Positions 17,268 to 26,558 of a DNA stretch of 64,000 nt are shown here, piece after piece; the first letter of the stretch is position 1; each line of letters starts with the position of its first letter. The notes beneath the pieces are model-generated. The model did no database searches. It had not been told where the DNA came from and saw nothing but the letters and a program-made list of their open reading frames with translations. The stretch covers positions 2,728,001 to 2,792,000 of the forward strand of contig NZ_CP030771.1 in the NCBI RefSeq assembly GCF_006088715.1, read 5' to 3'. Position numbers and translations under genes: made by a program. The stretch is from Streptomyces sp. YIM 121038 (GTDB taxonomy: Bacteria > Actinomycetota > Actinomycetes > Streptomycetales > Streptomycetaceae).

Positions 17268-17331
17268 AGCGCCCCGAAGGATGAGCGCCCCAAAGCGGGA
17301 GCGCCCCAAGGAGGCAGCGCCCCAAAAGGGG
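17268..17331. repeat. Four 16-bp tandem units AGCGCCCC-AAG
   Basis: AGCGCCCC recurs at 17268, 17284, 17300 and 17316, exactly every 16 bp, each followed by a variable A/G-rich half. The last unit runs into the family C repeat, so the array looks like amplification of that element's edge. It lies between the histidine kinase stop and the GH101 promoter. Confidence 0.65.
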
Positions 17332-17380
17332 CGCGGGGAACTGCGCGACAAGCCACAACGCGCCCGCAGCCGAACAACGG
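17316..17380. repeat. Intergenic repeat family C, copy 1
   Basis: GCGCCCC, four A, GGGGCGCGGGG, then AACTGCGCGACAAGCCAC. The first part can fold as a GCGCCCC/GGGGCGC hairpin. Near-identical copies are at 26545-26610 and 61173-61235. This is a recurrent Streptomyces-type intergenic sequence; here it may terminate the two-component operon. Confidence 0.75.
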
Positions 17381-17408
17381 CTCAGCACAGCGCAAGCGCA
17401 CCGGCGGC

Positions 17409-18590
17409 TCAGGCCGGATCCCCCTGCCCGTACGGCAGCACGGCGCGAACCTCCCAGCCCCCGCCCGGGCGCGGCCCCGCCGCAAGGTGCCCGCCAAGGG
17501 CCCGCACACGTTCCGCCAGGCCGACGAGGCCGAACCCGCCCCGGTCGCCGGGGCCGGGCGACGGCGCCGGGGCACCGTCATCAGTGACCCGGACCTCAAG
17601 GCCGCCCTCGGCAAGGCGCACGGTGACGCGGACGGCGGTGGCGTCGGCGGCGTGTTTGCGTACGTTGGTGAGCGCTTCGCGCACGATGTGGTGGGCGGTG
17701 GCCGCGAGATCGGCCGGAAGGCGTTCCTCCAGGCCGTGTTCCACCTCAACCGTCACGGGTGGCCCGGCGACGGCACCGGGCCGGGCGAGCGCGCGCAGCT
17801 CGGCGAGCCCCGGCAGGGGCGCCGTGCGCGCCTCGCCCTCGCGCAGGACGCGCACCAGGCGGCGCATCGCGCCGAGGGCCGCGTCGCCCGCGTCCGCGAT
17901 GCGGGTGAAGGTGTCGGCGGTGGCGGGCGCCGCGGTACCAGCGGTGCCTGCGGTGCCCGCGGTGTAGGACGCGGCGCGGGCCTGGACGACGATGCCGGTG
18001 ACGTGGTGGGCGACCAGGTCGTGCAGCTCCCGGGCGAGGTCGAGGCGTTCGGCGGCGCGCGCGGCCTCCATGTCGCGCACCCGCTGGGCCTCCGTGCCGC
18101 GCAGCAGCAGCGAGAAGGCGCTCACCACGGCGGCGAGCGCGGAGAACAGGAGCGTGAACCGGCCGGGCGCGGCGTCGCGCACGGGGGCCGCCGCGCAGGC
18201 GAGGGCGAGCAGCGGCCCGAGCACGGCGGCGCGCCGGGCGGGCAGCCGCAGCAGGACGCCGGTGAGCAGCACGAGCAGGGCGACGGCCTCGCCCAGGCCC
18301 CAGACGGCGAGCGGCCGTCCGCCGGCGAAGACGTACAGGGTGGCGGCCCAGGAGACGCCGGCGGCGGTCCAGGCGCGGGCGGTGAGCGAGGGGCGGGGCC
18401 ACGGCACGGCGCACAGGCAGGTGACGGTGCCCGCGGTCAGCAGCGCGGCGCGCGGCTCGGTGGGGTTGCGGGTGAGGGTGAGGCTCTCGACGAGGACCAG
18501 GAGCACGAGGGCGGCGGCGAGCAGCAGCCGGGCGGCGGGGCGCAGCGCGGGGTGCCGGTCGAGGGCGGGCGGTCTCAGGGCGGGGCGCAC
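17409..18590 (-). CDS. Two-component sensor histidine kinase (NarL/LiaS class, HisKA_3)
   Basis: A 393-residue membrane kinase. Five or so hydrophobic helices span residues 20-165 with almost no extracellular loop, suggesting membrane-stress or lipid sensing. The phospho-acceptor His is in ARELHDLVAHHVTGIV; the ATPase domain shows REALTNVRKHA, VTDDGAPA and GFGLVGLAERV. A TAGTAGTAG tract after the dimerisation helix comes from short GC-rich repeats. The GTG at 18590 starts 7 bases after the regulator stop, so the two genes are one operon. The signal is unknown. Confidence 0.93.
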   Translation of the reverse strand: MRPALRPPALDRHPALRPAARLLLAAALVLLVLVESLTLTRNPTEPRAALLTAGTVTCLCAVPWPRPSLTARAWTAAGVSWAATLYVFAGGRPLAVWGLGEAVALLVLLTGVLLRLPARRAAVLGPLLALACAAAPVRDAAPGRFTLLFSALAAVVSAFSLLLRGTEAQRVRDMEAARAAERLDLARELHDLVAHHVTGIVVQARAASYTAGTAGTAGTAAPATADTFTRIADAGDAALGAMRRLVRVLREGEARTAPLPGLAELRALARPGAVAGPPVTVEVEHGLEERLPADLAATAHHIVREALTNVRKHAADATAVRVTVRLAEGGLEVRVTDDGAPAPSPGPGDRGGFGLVGLAERVRALGGHLAAGPRPGGGWEVRAVLPYGQGDPA

Positions 18591-18597
18591 GGCGGGC

Positions 18598-19245
18598 TCA
18601 CGGGGCCTTGGTGGCGAGTCCGCTCTCCCAGGCCCAGGCGGCGATCTCCACGCGGTTGCGGGCGGCCAGTTTGGCCTGGACGTTCGCGAGGTGGGACTTG
18701 ACCGTGGACAGGGACACGTACAGCTCGGCGGCGATCTCCGCGTTGGTGCGGCCGCGGGCGAGGGCGCGGACGACGTCCCGCTCGCGCTGGGTGAGGGGTT
18801 CGGCGGGACCGGGGGCCGCCTTGCGGGGGGCCAGTTCGCGCAGCAGGCGCACGGTGATCGCGGGTGAGACGAGGGCGTCGCCGACGGCGGCGGCCCGGAC
18901 GGCCTCGACGAGCATGGCGGGGCTCGCGTTCTTCAGGAGGAACCCGCAGGCGCCGCCGTGCAGTGCGGCGTGAACGTATTCGTCGAGGTCGAAGGTGGTG
19001 ACGATGACGATGCGGGGGCGGCTGCCGCGGGCGGTGAGGCGGCGGGTGGCCGCCAGGCCGTCGAGGCGGGGCATGCGGATGTCCAGGAGCAGGACGTCGG
19101 GGTCGTGCTCCTCGACGGCGTCGAGCGCGGCCTGGCCGTCGACGACGTCGGCGAGCACCTCGATGTCGGCCTGGCTCTCCAGGATCATGCGGAAGCCGGT
19201 GCGGACCATCTCCTGGTCGTCCGCGATGACCACCGTGATCGCCAT
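18598..19245 (-). CDS. Two-component response regulator, NarL/LuxR type
   Basis: A 215-residue DNA-binding regulator. The receiver domain has the acidic pair in VIADDQEMVR, the phospho-Asp in LLLDIRMPRLDG, Thr in VIVTTFDLDEY and Lys in GFLLKNASP. A LuxR-type helix-turn-helix follows (LTQRERDVVRALARGRTNAEI, LSTVKSHLANV). It is first in the operon with the histidine kinase. The upstream region has CTCGT-ACGCG-ACGAG at 19271-19285, a possible autoregulatory site. Target genes cannot be read from the sequence. Confidence 0.94.
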   Translation of the reverse strand: MAITVVIADDQEMVRTGFRMILESQADIEVLADVVDGQAALDAVEEHDPDVLLLDIRMPRLDGLAATRRLTARGSRPRIVIVTTFDLDEYVHAALHGGACGFLLKNASPAMLVEAVRAAAVGDALVSPAITVRLLRELAPRKAAPGPAEPLTQRERDVVRALARGRTNAEIAAELYVSLSTVKSHLANVQAKLAARNRVEIAAWAWESGLATKAP

Positions 19246-19455
19246 GTGCCGCTGCCTCGCCGTCGCCTGTCTCGTACGCGACGAGTGTCCCATATGTACG
19301 CGCCCGGGGTCGTACTCCTGTGCGGGCGGCGGGCCCCGGTCGCACCCGGGCGGGGCGGGCCCCGGTGGCGGCACGCGGAGAGCCGGGCCCCGGTGGGGGC
19401 CCGGCTCCGGCACGCGTCGCTCACCGCGTCCGCATCGCGGTGGCGGGGCGGTGCG

Positions 19456-20268
<813 letters not shown>

Positions 20269-20360
20269 TCATGGGAGGTGTGGGGGGTTGCGCAACGTGA
20301 CGGGCCCACGCCGCACGCGCCGGAGCACTGCGTGGCATGAGCCCGCCAAAGCGTTGTTGG

Positions 20361-20390
20361 ATTATGAGGAGGCCCGCGCACGGCCGACAA
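20361..20390 (-). promoter_or_regulatory. Candidate promoter of the protease gene
   Basis: Read on the minus strand: TTGTCG (20390-20385), 18 bases, then CATAAT (20366-20361), about 105 bp before the protease start. Both hexamers are close to the vegetative sigma consensus. Confidence 0.45.
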
Positions 20391-20522
20391 GGGGCGGTTT
20401 TCGGCCAGGCGTTGACTTTCGGGCTGGTTACGGACGCGAACAACACCCGTACAGTAGGGACGAGTTGGGATGATCCACGCGGGGTCCGGCAGCGGATCCC
20501 GCCGCGGCCCAGGGGGGACGAC

Positions 20523-21419
20523 GTGGCCAACGACCGGCCCGTGGAGCACGGCTACCCCCATCTGGAGACGGTCCGCTCGGCCGTCACCGCGCTGTACAAG
20601 CGGCTCTCGTACGACACCGTCCACTCCTTCGACACCAGCGTGGCGCCCGCGGACGTGGCCTTCGGCGACGAGGACGACCTGCATCTGGGCGCGCAGCGGG
20701 TGGCCCGCGAGCTGGTGCGGCACCTGCGGCTGCCCGACGCGCGCGTGATCGTGTCGTTCCGCGAGATGGAACACGCCGCGTTCGTCGAGCTGACCGCGGG
20801 GCCGGAGTACTTCATCGAGCTGAACGACCGCTTCCGGCGCCATCGCCGGGACGTCGGGGCGGCCCTCGCGCACGAGGTGATGCACGTCTACCTGCACCGC
20901 CTCGGCCTGTCCTTCCCCGGCACCCGCGCCAACGAGATCCTCACGGACACCGCGACGACCTACCTCGGCGCGGGCTGGCTCCTGCTTGACGCCTACCGCG
21001 AGGACGGCGCGTCCTCACAGAAGCTGGGCTACCTCACACCGGAGGAGTTCGGCTACGTGCTCGCCAAGCGGGCCCTCGCGTTCGGCGAGGCGCCCGAGAC
21101 GTGGTTCACCAGCGCACAGGCGTACACCGCGTACACGCGGGGCCTGGCGCAGGCCCGCCGCGACGAGCGGCAGCCCCCGCTGAGCGCGGCGGGCTGGGCG
21201 GGGCGCCGCCGCTACGCCAAGGACCGGCGCTACGCCCTCGACCACGGCTCGGGGCCCCGGACCGGCGGGCCGTACTCCTTCTCCCGGCCCGACGCTGCGG
21301 GGCCGCTGCGGGTCGCCTTCCCCTGCCCCACGTGCCACCAGCGCATCCGCCTGCCGGCGCGGGGGCGGGTGCGGGCCCGCTGCGCCCTCTGCCACACGAT
21401 CCTGGACTGCGACACCTGA
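20523..21419 (+). CDS. SprT/zincin-like putative zinc metallopeptidase with C-terminal zinc ribbon
   Basis: A 298-residue protein of uncertain function. The motif AHEVMHVYLHRLG is a HExxH zinc-peptidase site, with a likely third ligand in NEILTDTATTYLG. The C-terminus CPTCHQRI...CALCHTI forms a zinc ribbon with two Cys pairs. No signal peptide, so cytosolic. The GTG at 20523 follows an AGGGGGGACGAC ribosome site and is chosen over upstream in-frame codons, which lie in non-coding DNA. Divergent from the protease. A role in proteolysis of nucleic-acid-bound proteins (SprT-like) is only a guess. Confidence 0.82.
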   Translation: MANDRPVEHGYPHLETVRSAVTALYKRLSYDTVHSFDTSVAPADVAFGDEDDLHLGAQRVARELVRHLRLPDARVIVSFREMEHAAFVELTAGPEYFIELNDRFRRHRRDVGAALAHEVMHVYLHRLGLSFPGTRANEILTDTATTYLGAGWLLLDAYREDGASSQKLGYLTPEEFGYVLAKRALAFGEAPETWFTSAQAYTAYTRGLAQARRDERQPPLSAAGWAGRRRYAKDRRYALDHGSGPRTGGPYSFSRPDAAGPLRVAFPCPTCHQRIRLPARGRVRARCALCHTILDCDT

Positions 21420-21559
21420 GCGCGCCGGGCCGGAGCCGCGCGAGAGCGCCGACACAGCTGACTGACCGTCAAAAACTCGGCGCGTCCGCCTTCCCCCTTC
21501 AAGACCCCCTCGCTACCGTCCGCCACGACCGGACGACTACGGCGGCGGAAGGCGGACCG

Positions 21560-22465
21560 ATGCGCGGCAGCACTCGCACCCTCACGGCGGCCACGGCCGT
21601 CGTCGTGGCACTCGGCCTCGGCGCCGCGCCCGCCGCGCCCGCGCCGGGCTCCTCGCACGTGGCCCGGCAACCGGCGGCAGGGCAGCTCCCGCTCCAGGGC
21701 GCCGTCAACGTCCGTGACGTGGGCGGCCACCGGACCTACGACGGCGAGCGGGTCCGCAGCGGCCTCGTCTACCGCGCCGACGCCCTCACCCGGCTCACCG
21801 GCGCGGACGTCGCCGTCCTCGCCGGGCTCGGGCTGCGGACGGTGGTGGACTTCCGCGTCGCGGAGGAGGTCCGTCACGACGGCCCGGACCGGCTGCCCGC
21901 CGGGCTCGCCGCCACCGCGCGGCCGGTGCCCGACAACGGCCTCTTCCAGCAGCTCATGACCGTGCTCGGCTCCCGCGACCCGGTCAAGCAGGAGGAGCTG
22001 CTCGGCGGCGGCAGGGCCGAGGCCTTCATGCGGGACGTGTACCGCGCGTTCGTCACGGACGCCACGGGCCGCGCGCACTTCGCGGCGACGCTGCGCGACC
22101 TCGCGGCCGGGGGCTCCGCGCCGCTGCTCTACCACTGCACGGCGGGCAAGGACCGCACCGGCTGGCTGACGTACGTCCTGCTGCGCGCGGTCGGCGTGCC
22201 CGAACGGACGGCCACGGAGGACTACTTGGCGTCCAACACCTTCCGCGCCGCGTACGACGCCGGGGTGCGCGAGTCGCTTCGGCAGGCGGGCATCATGCTC
22301 AGGCCGGAGCTCCTCATCCCGCTCCAGGAGGTCCGTACGGACTACCTGGACGCGGCGCTCACCGAGGCGACCCGGCGCTACGGCGGCTTCGGCGGCTATC
22401 TGACCAAGGGCCTCGGCCTGGCCCCGCGCACCCTGCTCGGCCTGCGCGAACGTCTGGTCGGCTGA
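21560..22465 (+). CDS. Exported tyrosine-protein phosphatase (IphP/DSP-like)
   Basis: A 301-residue protein with an N-terminal signal peptide (residues 1-32, AAPAAPAPG end). The phosphatase loop HCTAGKDRTG is the Cys-x5-Arg signature with the Lys-Asp variant typical of IphP-like and phosphoinositide-type phosphatases. The family opening NVRDVGGHRTYDG and VVDFRVAEEV are present. It probably acts on phosphotyrosine, phosphoserine or lipid phosphates outside the membrane. The ATG at 21560 is the only start that includes the signal peptide. The gene is convergent with the VWA protein gene across a 20-bp palindrome. Confidence 0.93.
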   Translation: MRGSTRTLTAATAVVVALGLGAAPAAPAPGSSHVARQPAAGQLPLQGAVNVRDVGGHRTYDGERVRSGLVYRADALTRLTGADVAVLAGLGLRTVVDFRVAEEVRHDGPDRLPAGLAATARPVPDNGLFQQLMTVLGSRDPVKQEELLGGGRAEAFMRDVYRAFVTDATGRAHFAATLRDLAAGGSAPLLYHCTAGKDRTGWLTYVLLRAVGVPERTATEDYLASNTFRAAYDAGVRESLRQAGIMLRPELLIPLQEVRTDYLDAALTEATRRYGGFGGYLTKGLGLAPRTLLGLRERLVG

Positions 22466-22466
22466 G

Positions 22467-22486
22467 CCGCCGCGGGCCCGCGGCGG
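22467..22486. terminator. Perfect 20-bp palindrome between convergent genes
   Basis: CCGCCGCGGG followed directly by its complement at 22467-22486, one base after the phosphatase stop and 4 bases from the VWA gene stop. Likely a bidirectional terminator. Confidence 0.6.
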
Positions 22487-22490
22487 GCGG

Positions 22491-23252
22491 TCAGAGCGCG
22501 CGCGGGGCGACGATCCCGAGCTCCCGCGCCGCCTTCAGCCAGCGCGGGAACTCCCCCACCAGGCGGTCGTACAGGACGTCGTCGGGCACCGCGCGCGGCT
22601 TCTCGCCCGCGTGGAAGAACCCGGCGTTGTCGACGGCCCGCCGCTGGGGCACGGCCAGGTCGTCCAGGCGCCGCAGATAGTCGAACTGCCTGCTTCCGGG
22701 GTCGCCGAACCCGATGAACGTCCAGAACATCGGCAGCTTCGCGGCCTTGCACAAGTACCGCTCGGCGGCGGCCTTGTCGAGGGGCCCGCCGTCGGTCTGG
22801 AAGACGACGAGCGCGGGCGCGGGCGGGCCGCCGCCCGTGCTCCGCGCGTGCTCCACCGCGTCCAGGTAGTGCTCGATGACGGCGTCCATGGCCAGGTGGT
22901 AGTTGGTCTTGCCCATGTGGCCGAGGCCGCGGGCGATCTCCTCGATCCGGCCGTGGTGGCGGGCCAGTTCGACCTCGGCGACGGCGTCCACGTCCGTGGA
23001 GAAGAACACGGTGGGCACGACGCCGTCGTCGTCCAGGTGCGCGGACAGGCCGAGGACGCGGTCGGCGAGCGCCTGGACGCTGCCGTCCTTGTAGTACGGC
23101 CGCATGGAGCCGGAGTGGTCGACCACCAGATAGACGGCGGCCCGCTCGCCCGCCAGGCCGTGCGCGCGCACGGAGGCGCCCGCCGTCTTGTAGAGGCTGA
23201 CGAGGGCGGGTGCCGTCTCCTCGACCTTGCGCAGGCTGATCGCCGCGGTCAT
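22491..23252 (-). CDS. VWA domain protein (TerF/TerY-like)
   Basis: A 253-residue protein that is almost entirely one von Willebrand A domain. The metal site is VVDHSGSM (DxSxS), with the later Thr in MGKTNYH and Asp in VFQTDGG. The spacing and the WTFIGFGD segment resemble the VWA domain found in tellurium-resistance proteins of Streptomyces. Cytosolic. Its ATG overlaps the stop of the alpha/beta hydrolase by four bases (ATGA), so it is translated from the same message. The function is probably protein binding controlled by a metal; partners unknown. Confidence 0.88.
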   Translation of the reverse strand: MTAAISLRKVEETAPALVSLYKTAGASVRAHGLAGERAAVYLVVDHSGSMRPYYKDGSVQALADRVLGLSAHLDDDGVVPTVFFSTDVDAVAEVELARHHGRIEEIARGLGHMGKTNYHLAMDAVIEHYLDAVEHARSTGGGPPAPALVVFQTDGGPLDKAAAERYLCKAAKLPMFWTFIGFGDPGSRQFDYLRRLDDLAVPQRRAVDNAGFFHAGEKPRAVPDDVLYDRLVGEFPRWLKAARELGIVAPRAL

Positions 23253-24133
23253 GCCGGGCCCTTCAGGAAGTCGACGGCCAGGCGCAGGAACTCCTCGGCC
23301 CGCTCGGCGAAGGCCAGGTGGCCGCAGCGCGGGAAGACGTGCAGGCGCGCGTCAGGCATGGCCTTCAGGGCGACGAACGCGCCGTCGAGCGGGTTCACAC
23401 GGTCCTCGCGCCCCCAGGTCAGGAGCGTCGGCCGGGTGACGCGGTGCGCCTCGCGCCACAGCAGCGCGCCCTCGGGCCACCGGGCGAACGCGGCGCCGAC
23501 GCGCTGGGCGCCGCGCCGGGCCTCCGGGTCCAGGGCGGCGGCGTACCGCTCCTCGACGAGGTCGTCGGTGACCGACGACGGGTCGTGGACGAGGGTCGTC
23601 AGGAACGCCCGCATCCCCTCGCGCGTCGGCTCGGGCGCCGCGCCGAACTCGATGAGCCGTCGTACGCCTTCGGGCGGGTCGGCGGAGAAGACGTTCAGGG
23701 AGAGGCCGCCGGGCGCCATCAGCAGCAGCCTGTCGGCCTTGTCCGGGTGGTCGAGGGCCAGGCGCACGCAGGCGCCGCCGCCGAGCGAGGTGCCCGCGAA
23801 GTGGGCGCGGGCGATGCCCAGTTCGTCGAGGAGCGCGGCGACGGCGGCGGCGCTGAAGGAGAAGAAGTCCCGGTCCGGCTCGGGCTTGTCGGACGCGCCG
23901 AAGCCGGGCTGGTCGACGAGGAGCGTGCGGAAGTGGCGGGCGAAGCCGGGCAGCAGGTGCCCGAAGGTCGACCAGGCGGAGGCGCCGGGGCCGCCGCCGT
24001 GCAGCATCACCAGGACGGGGGCGGCGGGGTCCTGGGGGCCTGCTTCGTGGTAGCGCAGCCGCAGGCCCTTGGCCCCGGCCACGCGCGAGGTGCCCTCACG
24101 CGTGAGGTCCGCCCCGCTCATCTCGCTCGTCAC
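23249..24133 (-). CDS. Alpha/beta hydrolase (meta-cleavage-product hydrolase-like)
   Basis: A 294-residue hydrolase. HGGGPGASAWSTF is the oxyanion loop typical of BphD/HsaD-type carbon-carbon hydrolases; the nucleophile Ser is in GTSLGGGACVRL, the acid in WGREDRVNPLD and the His in CGHLAFAE. The HGGGPG loop suggests a C-C bond hydrolase or esterase rather than a lipase, but no aromatic-ring-cleaving dioxygenase is nearby. The GTG at 24133 has GGAGG eight bases upstream. First gene of a two-gene operon with the VWA protein. Confidence 0.9.
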   Translation of the reverse strand: MTSEMSGADLTREGTSRVAGAKGLRLRYHEAGPQDPAAPVLVMLHGGGPGASAWSTFGHLLPGFARHFRTLLVDQPGFGASDKPEPDRDFFSFSAAAVAALLDELGIARAHFAGTSLGGGACVRLALDHPDKADRLLLMAPGGLSLNVFSADPPEGVRRLIEFGAAPEPTREGMRAFLTTLVHDPSSVTDDLVEERYAAALDPEARRGAQRVGAAFARWPEGALLWREAHRVTRPTLLTWGREDRVNPLDGAFVALKAMPDARLHVFPRCGHLAFAERAEEFLRLAVDFLKGPA

Positions 24134-24197
24134 GCCCCCATCCTCCCCCACCTGGCCACCCGCCCCGCACCGGGACGGGTGGCGGCGGCCGGGAGGG

Positions 24198-25298
24198 TCA
24201 GGGCGTGGCGTCGCGGAAGGACGGCAGGGCGAAGATCCTGGTCTTCGCCCCGTCCGACATCAGTTCGACGAGGGGCAGCACGAGGTCCCACAGGTCGCGC
24301 TTGTCGACCTCCCGGGCGAGCCCGTCGAGGTCCTCGTCGCCGAGGGCCCCGGCCCGCTCCGCGACGACCCGCCGCGAGGGCTCGGGCAGGGCCTCCACGA
24401 GGGGCAGGAACTCCGCCCACAGGCCGGTGGCCACCACGGCGGGCACGACGCCTTCGAGGACGCCCGGCTCCCGGAGCGCGGGCAGGGCCGCGACGGTGCG
24501 CCGCTCCTCGTCGGACAGCAGCGCGACCAGCGGGAGCAGCGACTCCCACAGCCCTTGCGCGGCCACGGTCGTGACGAGCGCGTCGAGGTGCTCGGCGGGC
24601 CGGGCCGCCGCGAGCGAGGCGATCCGCCCGCGCTGCTCGCCGGTGACCGCCCCGGCGACGGCGAGCGCCTCGGGCCACAGGCCGTCCCTGGCGGCGGCGG
24701 CGATGACGGCGGCGAGCCGCTCCTCGCCCATCAACGCGACGATCCGGCCGAGGCGTTCGGGGTCGTCGACGAGGAAGCCGGTGCGCAGCACGGCCGCGTC
24801 GTCGACCTGCGGCAGGATGCGGCTCAGCGCCGAGTCCCGCAGATGGCCGACGAACCGCCCCATGGTGAGGTGGTCCTCGCGCCCGGCGAGTTCGAGGGCG
24901 ATGCGGACGACGAGGCCCTCGTCGAGCCGGTCGACGATGCCGCTGATGCGCCGCGGGTCGAGGTGCCCGCAGGACTCGGCCGTGAAGGCGACGGGGAGCT
25001 TGTCGATGATGTCGGCGGCGCGGGCCGGTTCGAGGCGCCCGGCGACGGCCGCGGCGAGCCGGGGCCCGAGCGCCTTCTGCGAGATGGCGGCGGCGACCCC
25101 GGCGGGCACCAGCTTGGTCGCGGAGGCGATGCGGTCGAGCATCTCCGGCGACCGGTCGAAGAGCGCGGCCACGCAGTCGGCGCGGAAGCGGCGCACGTCG
25201 TCGGCGGGCAGCTCCCCCAGGAAGGCGAGGTCGGCGGGGTCGGCGTCGAGGAGGCGGGCGGTCTTCAGGGTCTCGGCCCTGGCGCGCAGCTTGTCCAT
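24198..25298 (-). CDS. Unknown helical-repeat protein, 366 aa
   Basis: Not recognised with confidence. The protein is all-helical by composition, with repeated segments such as LVTTVAAQGLWESLLPLVALL, VVATGLWAEFLPLVEAL and VDKRDLWDLVLPLVELM about 45 residues apart. The N-terminal half (FLGELPADDVRRF, AADIIDKLP) is reminiscent of MgtE N-terminal repeats, but no transporter domain follows. Cytosolic. ATG at 25298 with GGGGGC about ten bases upstream; an in-frame GTG at 25307 is possible. It starts 14 bases after the stop of the small gene upstream, so the two form an operon. Confidence 0.8.
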   Translation of the reverse strand: MDKLRARAETLKTARLLDADPADLAFLGELPADDVRRFRADCVAALFDRSPEMLDRIASATKLVPAGVAAAISQKALGPRLAAAVAGRLEPARAADIIDKLPVAFTAESCGHLDPRRISGIVDRLDEGLVVRIALELAGREDHLTMGRFVGHLRDSALSRILPQVDDAAVLRTGFLVDDPERLGRIVALMGEERLAAVIAAAARDGLWPEALAVAGAVTGEQRGRIASLAAARPAEHLDALVTTVAAQGLWESLLPLVALLSDEERRTVAALPALREPGVLEGVVPAVVATGLWAEFLPLVEALPEPSRRVVAERAGALGDEDLDGLAREVDKRDLWDLVLPLVELMSDGAKTRIFALPSFRDATP

Positions 25299-25312
25299 GG
25301 TGTCCACGCCCC

Positions 25313-25531
25313 CTAGCGGAAGAGGATCCGGCGGACCGGGCCGCGGGCCAGGGCGGGCACGAGCTTCAGGGCCTCCTCGGCGGCCTCGCCGAGCCCGGCG
25401 GCCCGGCGTTCGCGCTCGCGGCGCAGCGCGGTGGCGAGCCGCTCGATGTGTTCGGGCGCCAGCCGCCCGACGCCTTCCGGGGGTTCGGCCCCCAGCTCCG
25501 TCTTCAGCTGCTCCACTGCTCGGGTGCTCAC
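25313..25531 (-). CDS. Small hypothetical protein, 72 aa
   Basis: A short basic protein starting VSTRAVEQLKTELG, rich in Arg and Ala, with two helices (ERLATALRRERERRAAGLGE, AEEALKLVPALARGP). The GTG at 25531 has GGAGGT five bases upstream, a strong site that argues the frame is real. It immediately precedes the 366-residue helical-repeat protein and diverges from the chitosanase. No family recognised. Confidence 0.68.
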   Translation of the reverse strand: MSTRAVEQLKTELGAEPPEGVGRLAPEHIERLATALRRERERRAAGLGEAAEEALKLVPALARGPVRRILFR

Positions 25532-25587
25532 GGGGACCTCCCACGACGCGCGGCTGCTGCGGGTTCGCGTCCCGAGCGTGGAGCGGA

Positions 25588-25604
25588 ATTGAATAATAGT
25601 CAAT
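25588..25604. promoter_or_regulatory. AT-rich inverted repeat in the divergent region before the chitosanase gene
   Basis: ATTGA and TCAAT flank a 7-base centre with a further TA/TA pairing, giving a 17-bp near-palindrome in very GC-rich DNA. It is 73-89 bp upstream of the chitosanase ATG and 57-73 bp upstream of the small divergent gene, a good position for an operator or for the minus-strand promoter. Confidence 0.45.
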
Positions 25605-25633
25605 AGCGGGGACGGGCCGTCGGCGTCCGGCGT

Positions 25634-25675
25634 CCGCACCCGTACGCTCGGCCGCCGCACCCGTACGCTTGGCCG
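25634..25675 (+). promoter_or_regulatory. 21-bp direct repeat carrying two TACGCT -10 boxes; leaderless chitosanase promoter
   Basis: CCGCACCCGTACGCT-(C/T)GGCCG occurs twice, exactly 21 bp apart. The second TACGCT (25664-25669) ends seven bases before the ATG at 25677 and no ribosome site exists, the layout of a leaderless mRNA. Confidence 0.55.
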
Positions 25676-25676
25676 A

Positions 25677-26558
25677 ATGAAACGCGCTGGTCTGCTTCTT
25701 CTCGCGGTCGTCCCCCTCACCCTCACCGCGGTCGCGTGCTCCGAGGACGCCGGGAAGGACAGGCCCGCCGCCGCGCGGCCGTACGACGAGGACGGTTCCC
25801 CGGCCGACCGGCGCACGGACGACGAGCGGCTGGCGAAGCTGCCTGCGGGGCTCGCGGCGCCCGCGAAGAAGGAGCTCGCGATGCGGCTCGTCGCGAGCGC
25901 GGAGAACTCCACGCTCGACTGGCGCGGCCAGTACGGCTACGTCGAGGACATAGGCGACGGCCGCGGCTACACCGCGGGCATCATCGGCTTCTGCACCGGC
26001 ACCCATGACCTCCTGGAGCTCGTCGAGGACTACACGAAGGCCCGCCCGGACAACGGCCTGGCCCGTTTCCTGCCCGCCCTGCGCGCGGTCGACGGCAGCG
26101 ACTCGCACGCGGGCCTGGGGCGGCCCTTCACGCGCGCGTGGGCGCGGGAGGCGCGCGTCACCGCCTTCCAGCGGGCGCAGGACGCGGTGCGCGACCGCCT
26201 CTACTTCGACCCGGCGGTCCGCGCCGCCAAGCTCGACGGGCTCGGCACGCTCGGGCAGTTCGTGTACTACGACGCGATGGTCATGCACGGCCCCGGCACC
26301 GGCCCGAAGGCCTTCTACGGCCTGCGCGACGCCGCGCGCAGGAAGGCGAAGACCCCCACGGACGGCGGCCCGGAGAAGACGTACCTCGACACCTTCCTCG
26401 ACGTACGCCGCACCCTGATGAAGACCGAGAAGTCCCACCACGACACCACCCGCATAGACACAGCCCAGCGCCGCTTCCTGCGCGAGGGGAACCTGGACCT
26501 ACGACCACCCCTGACGTGGCAGGTCTACGGGGAGACGTACCGAACGGGAGCGCCCTGA
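25677..26558 (+). CDS. Lipoprotein chitosanase (GH46)
   Basis: A 293-residue endo-chitosanase that cuts glucosamine polymer outside the cell. The N-terminal hydrophobic stretch ends in the lipobox LTAVAC (Cys20), so it is membrane-anchored rather than fully secreted like most GH46 enzymes. The catalytic Glu is in ASAENSTLDW and the Asp in DIGDGRGYT, the GH46 spacing. Other family parts are GFCTGTHDLLELV and QFVYYDAMVMHGP. No ribosome site precedes the ATG; a TACGCT box seven bases upstream implies leaderless translation. The stop codon lies inside a family C repeat. A sugar ABC transporter lies convergently. Confidence 0.93.
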   Translation: MKRAGLLLLAVVPLTLTAVACSEDAGKDRPAAARPYDEDGSPADRRTDDERLAKLPAGLAAPAKKELAMRLVASAENSTLDWRGQYGYVEDIGDGRGYTAGIIGFCTGTHDLLELVEDYTKARPDNGLARFLPALRAVDGSDSHAGLGRPFTRAWAREARVTAFQRAQDAVRDRLYFDPAVRAAKLDGLGTLGQFVYYDAMVMHGPGTGPKAFYGLRDAARRKAKTPTDGGPEKTYLDTFLDVRRTLMKTEKSHHDTTRIDTAQRRFLREGNLDLRPPLTWQVYGETYRTGAP

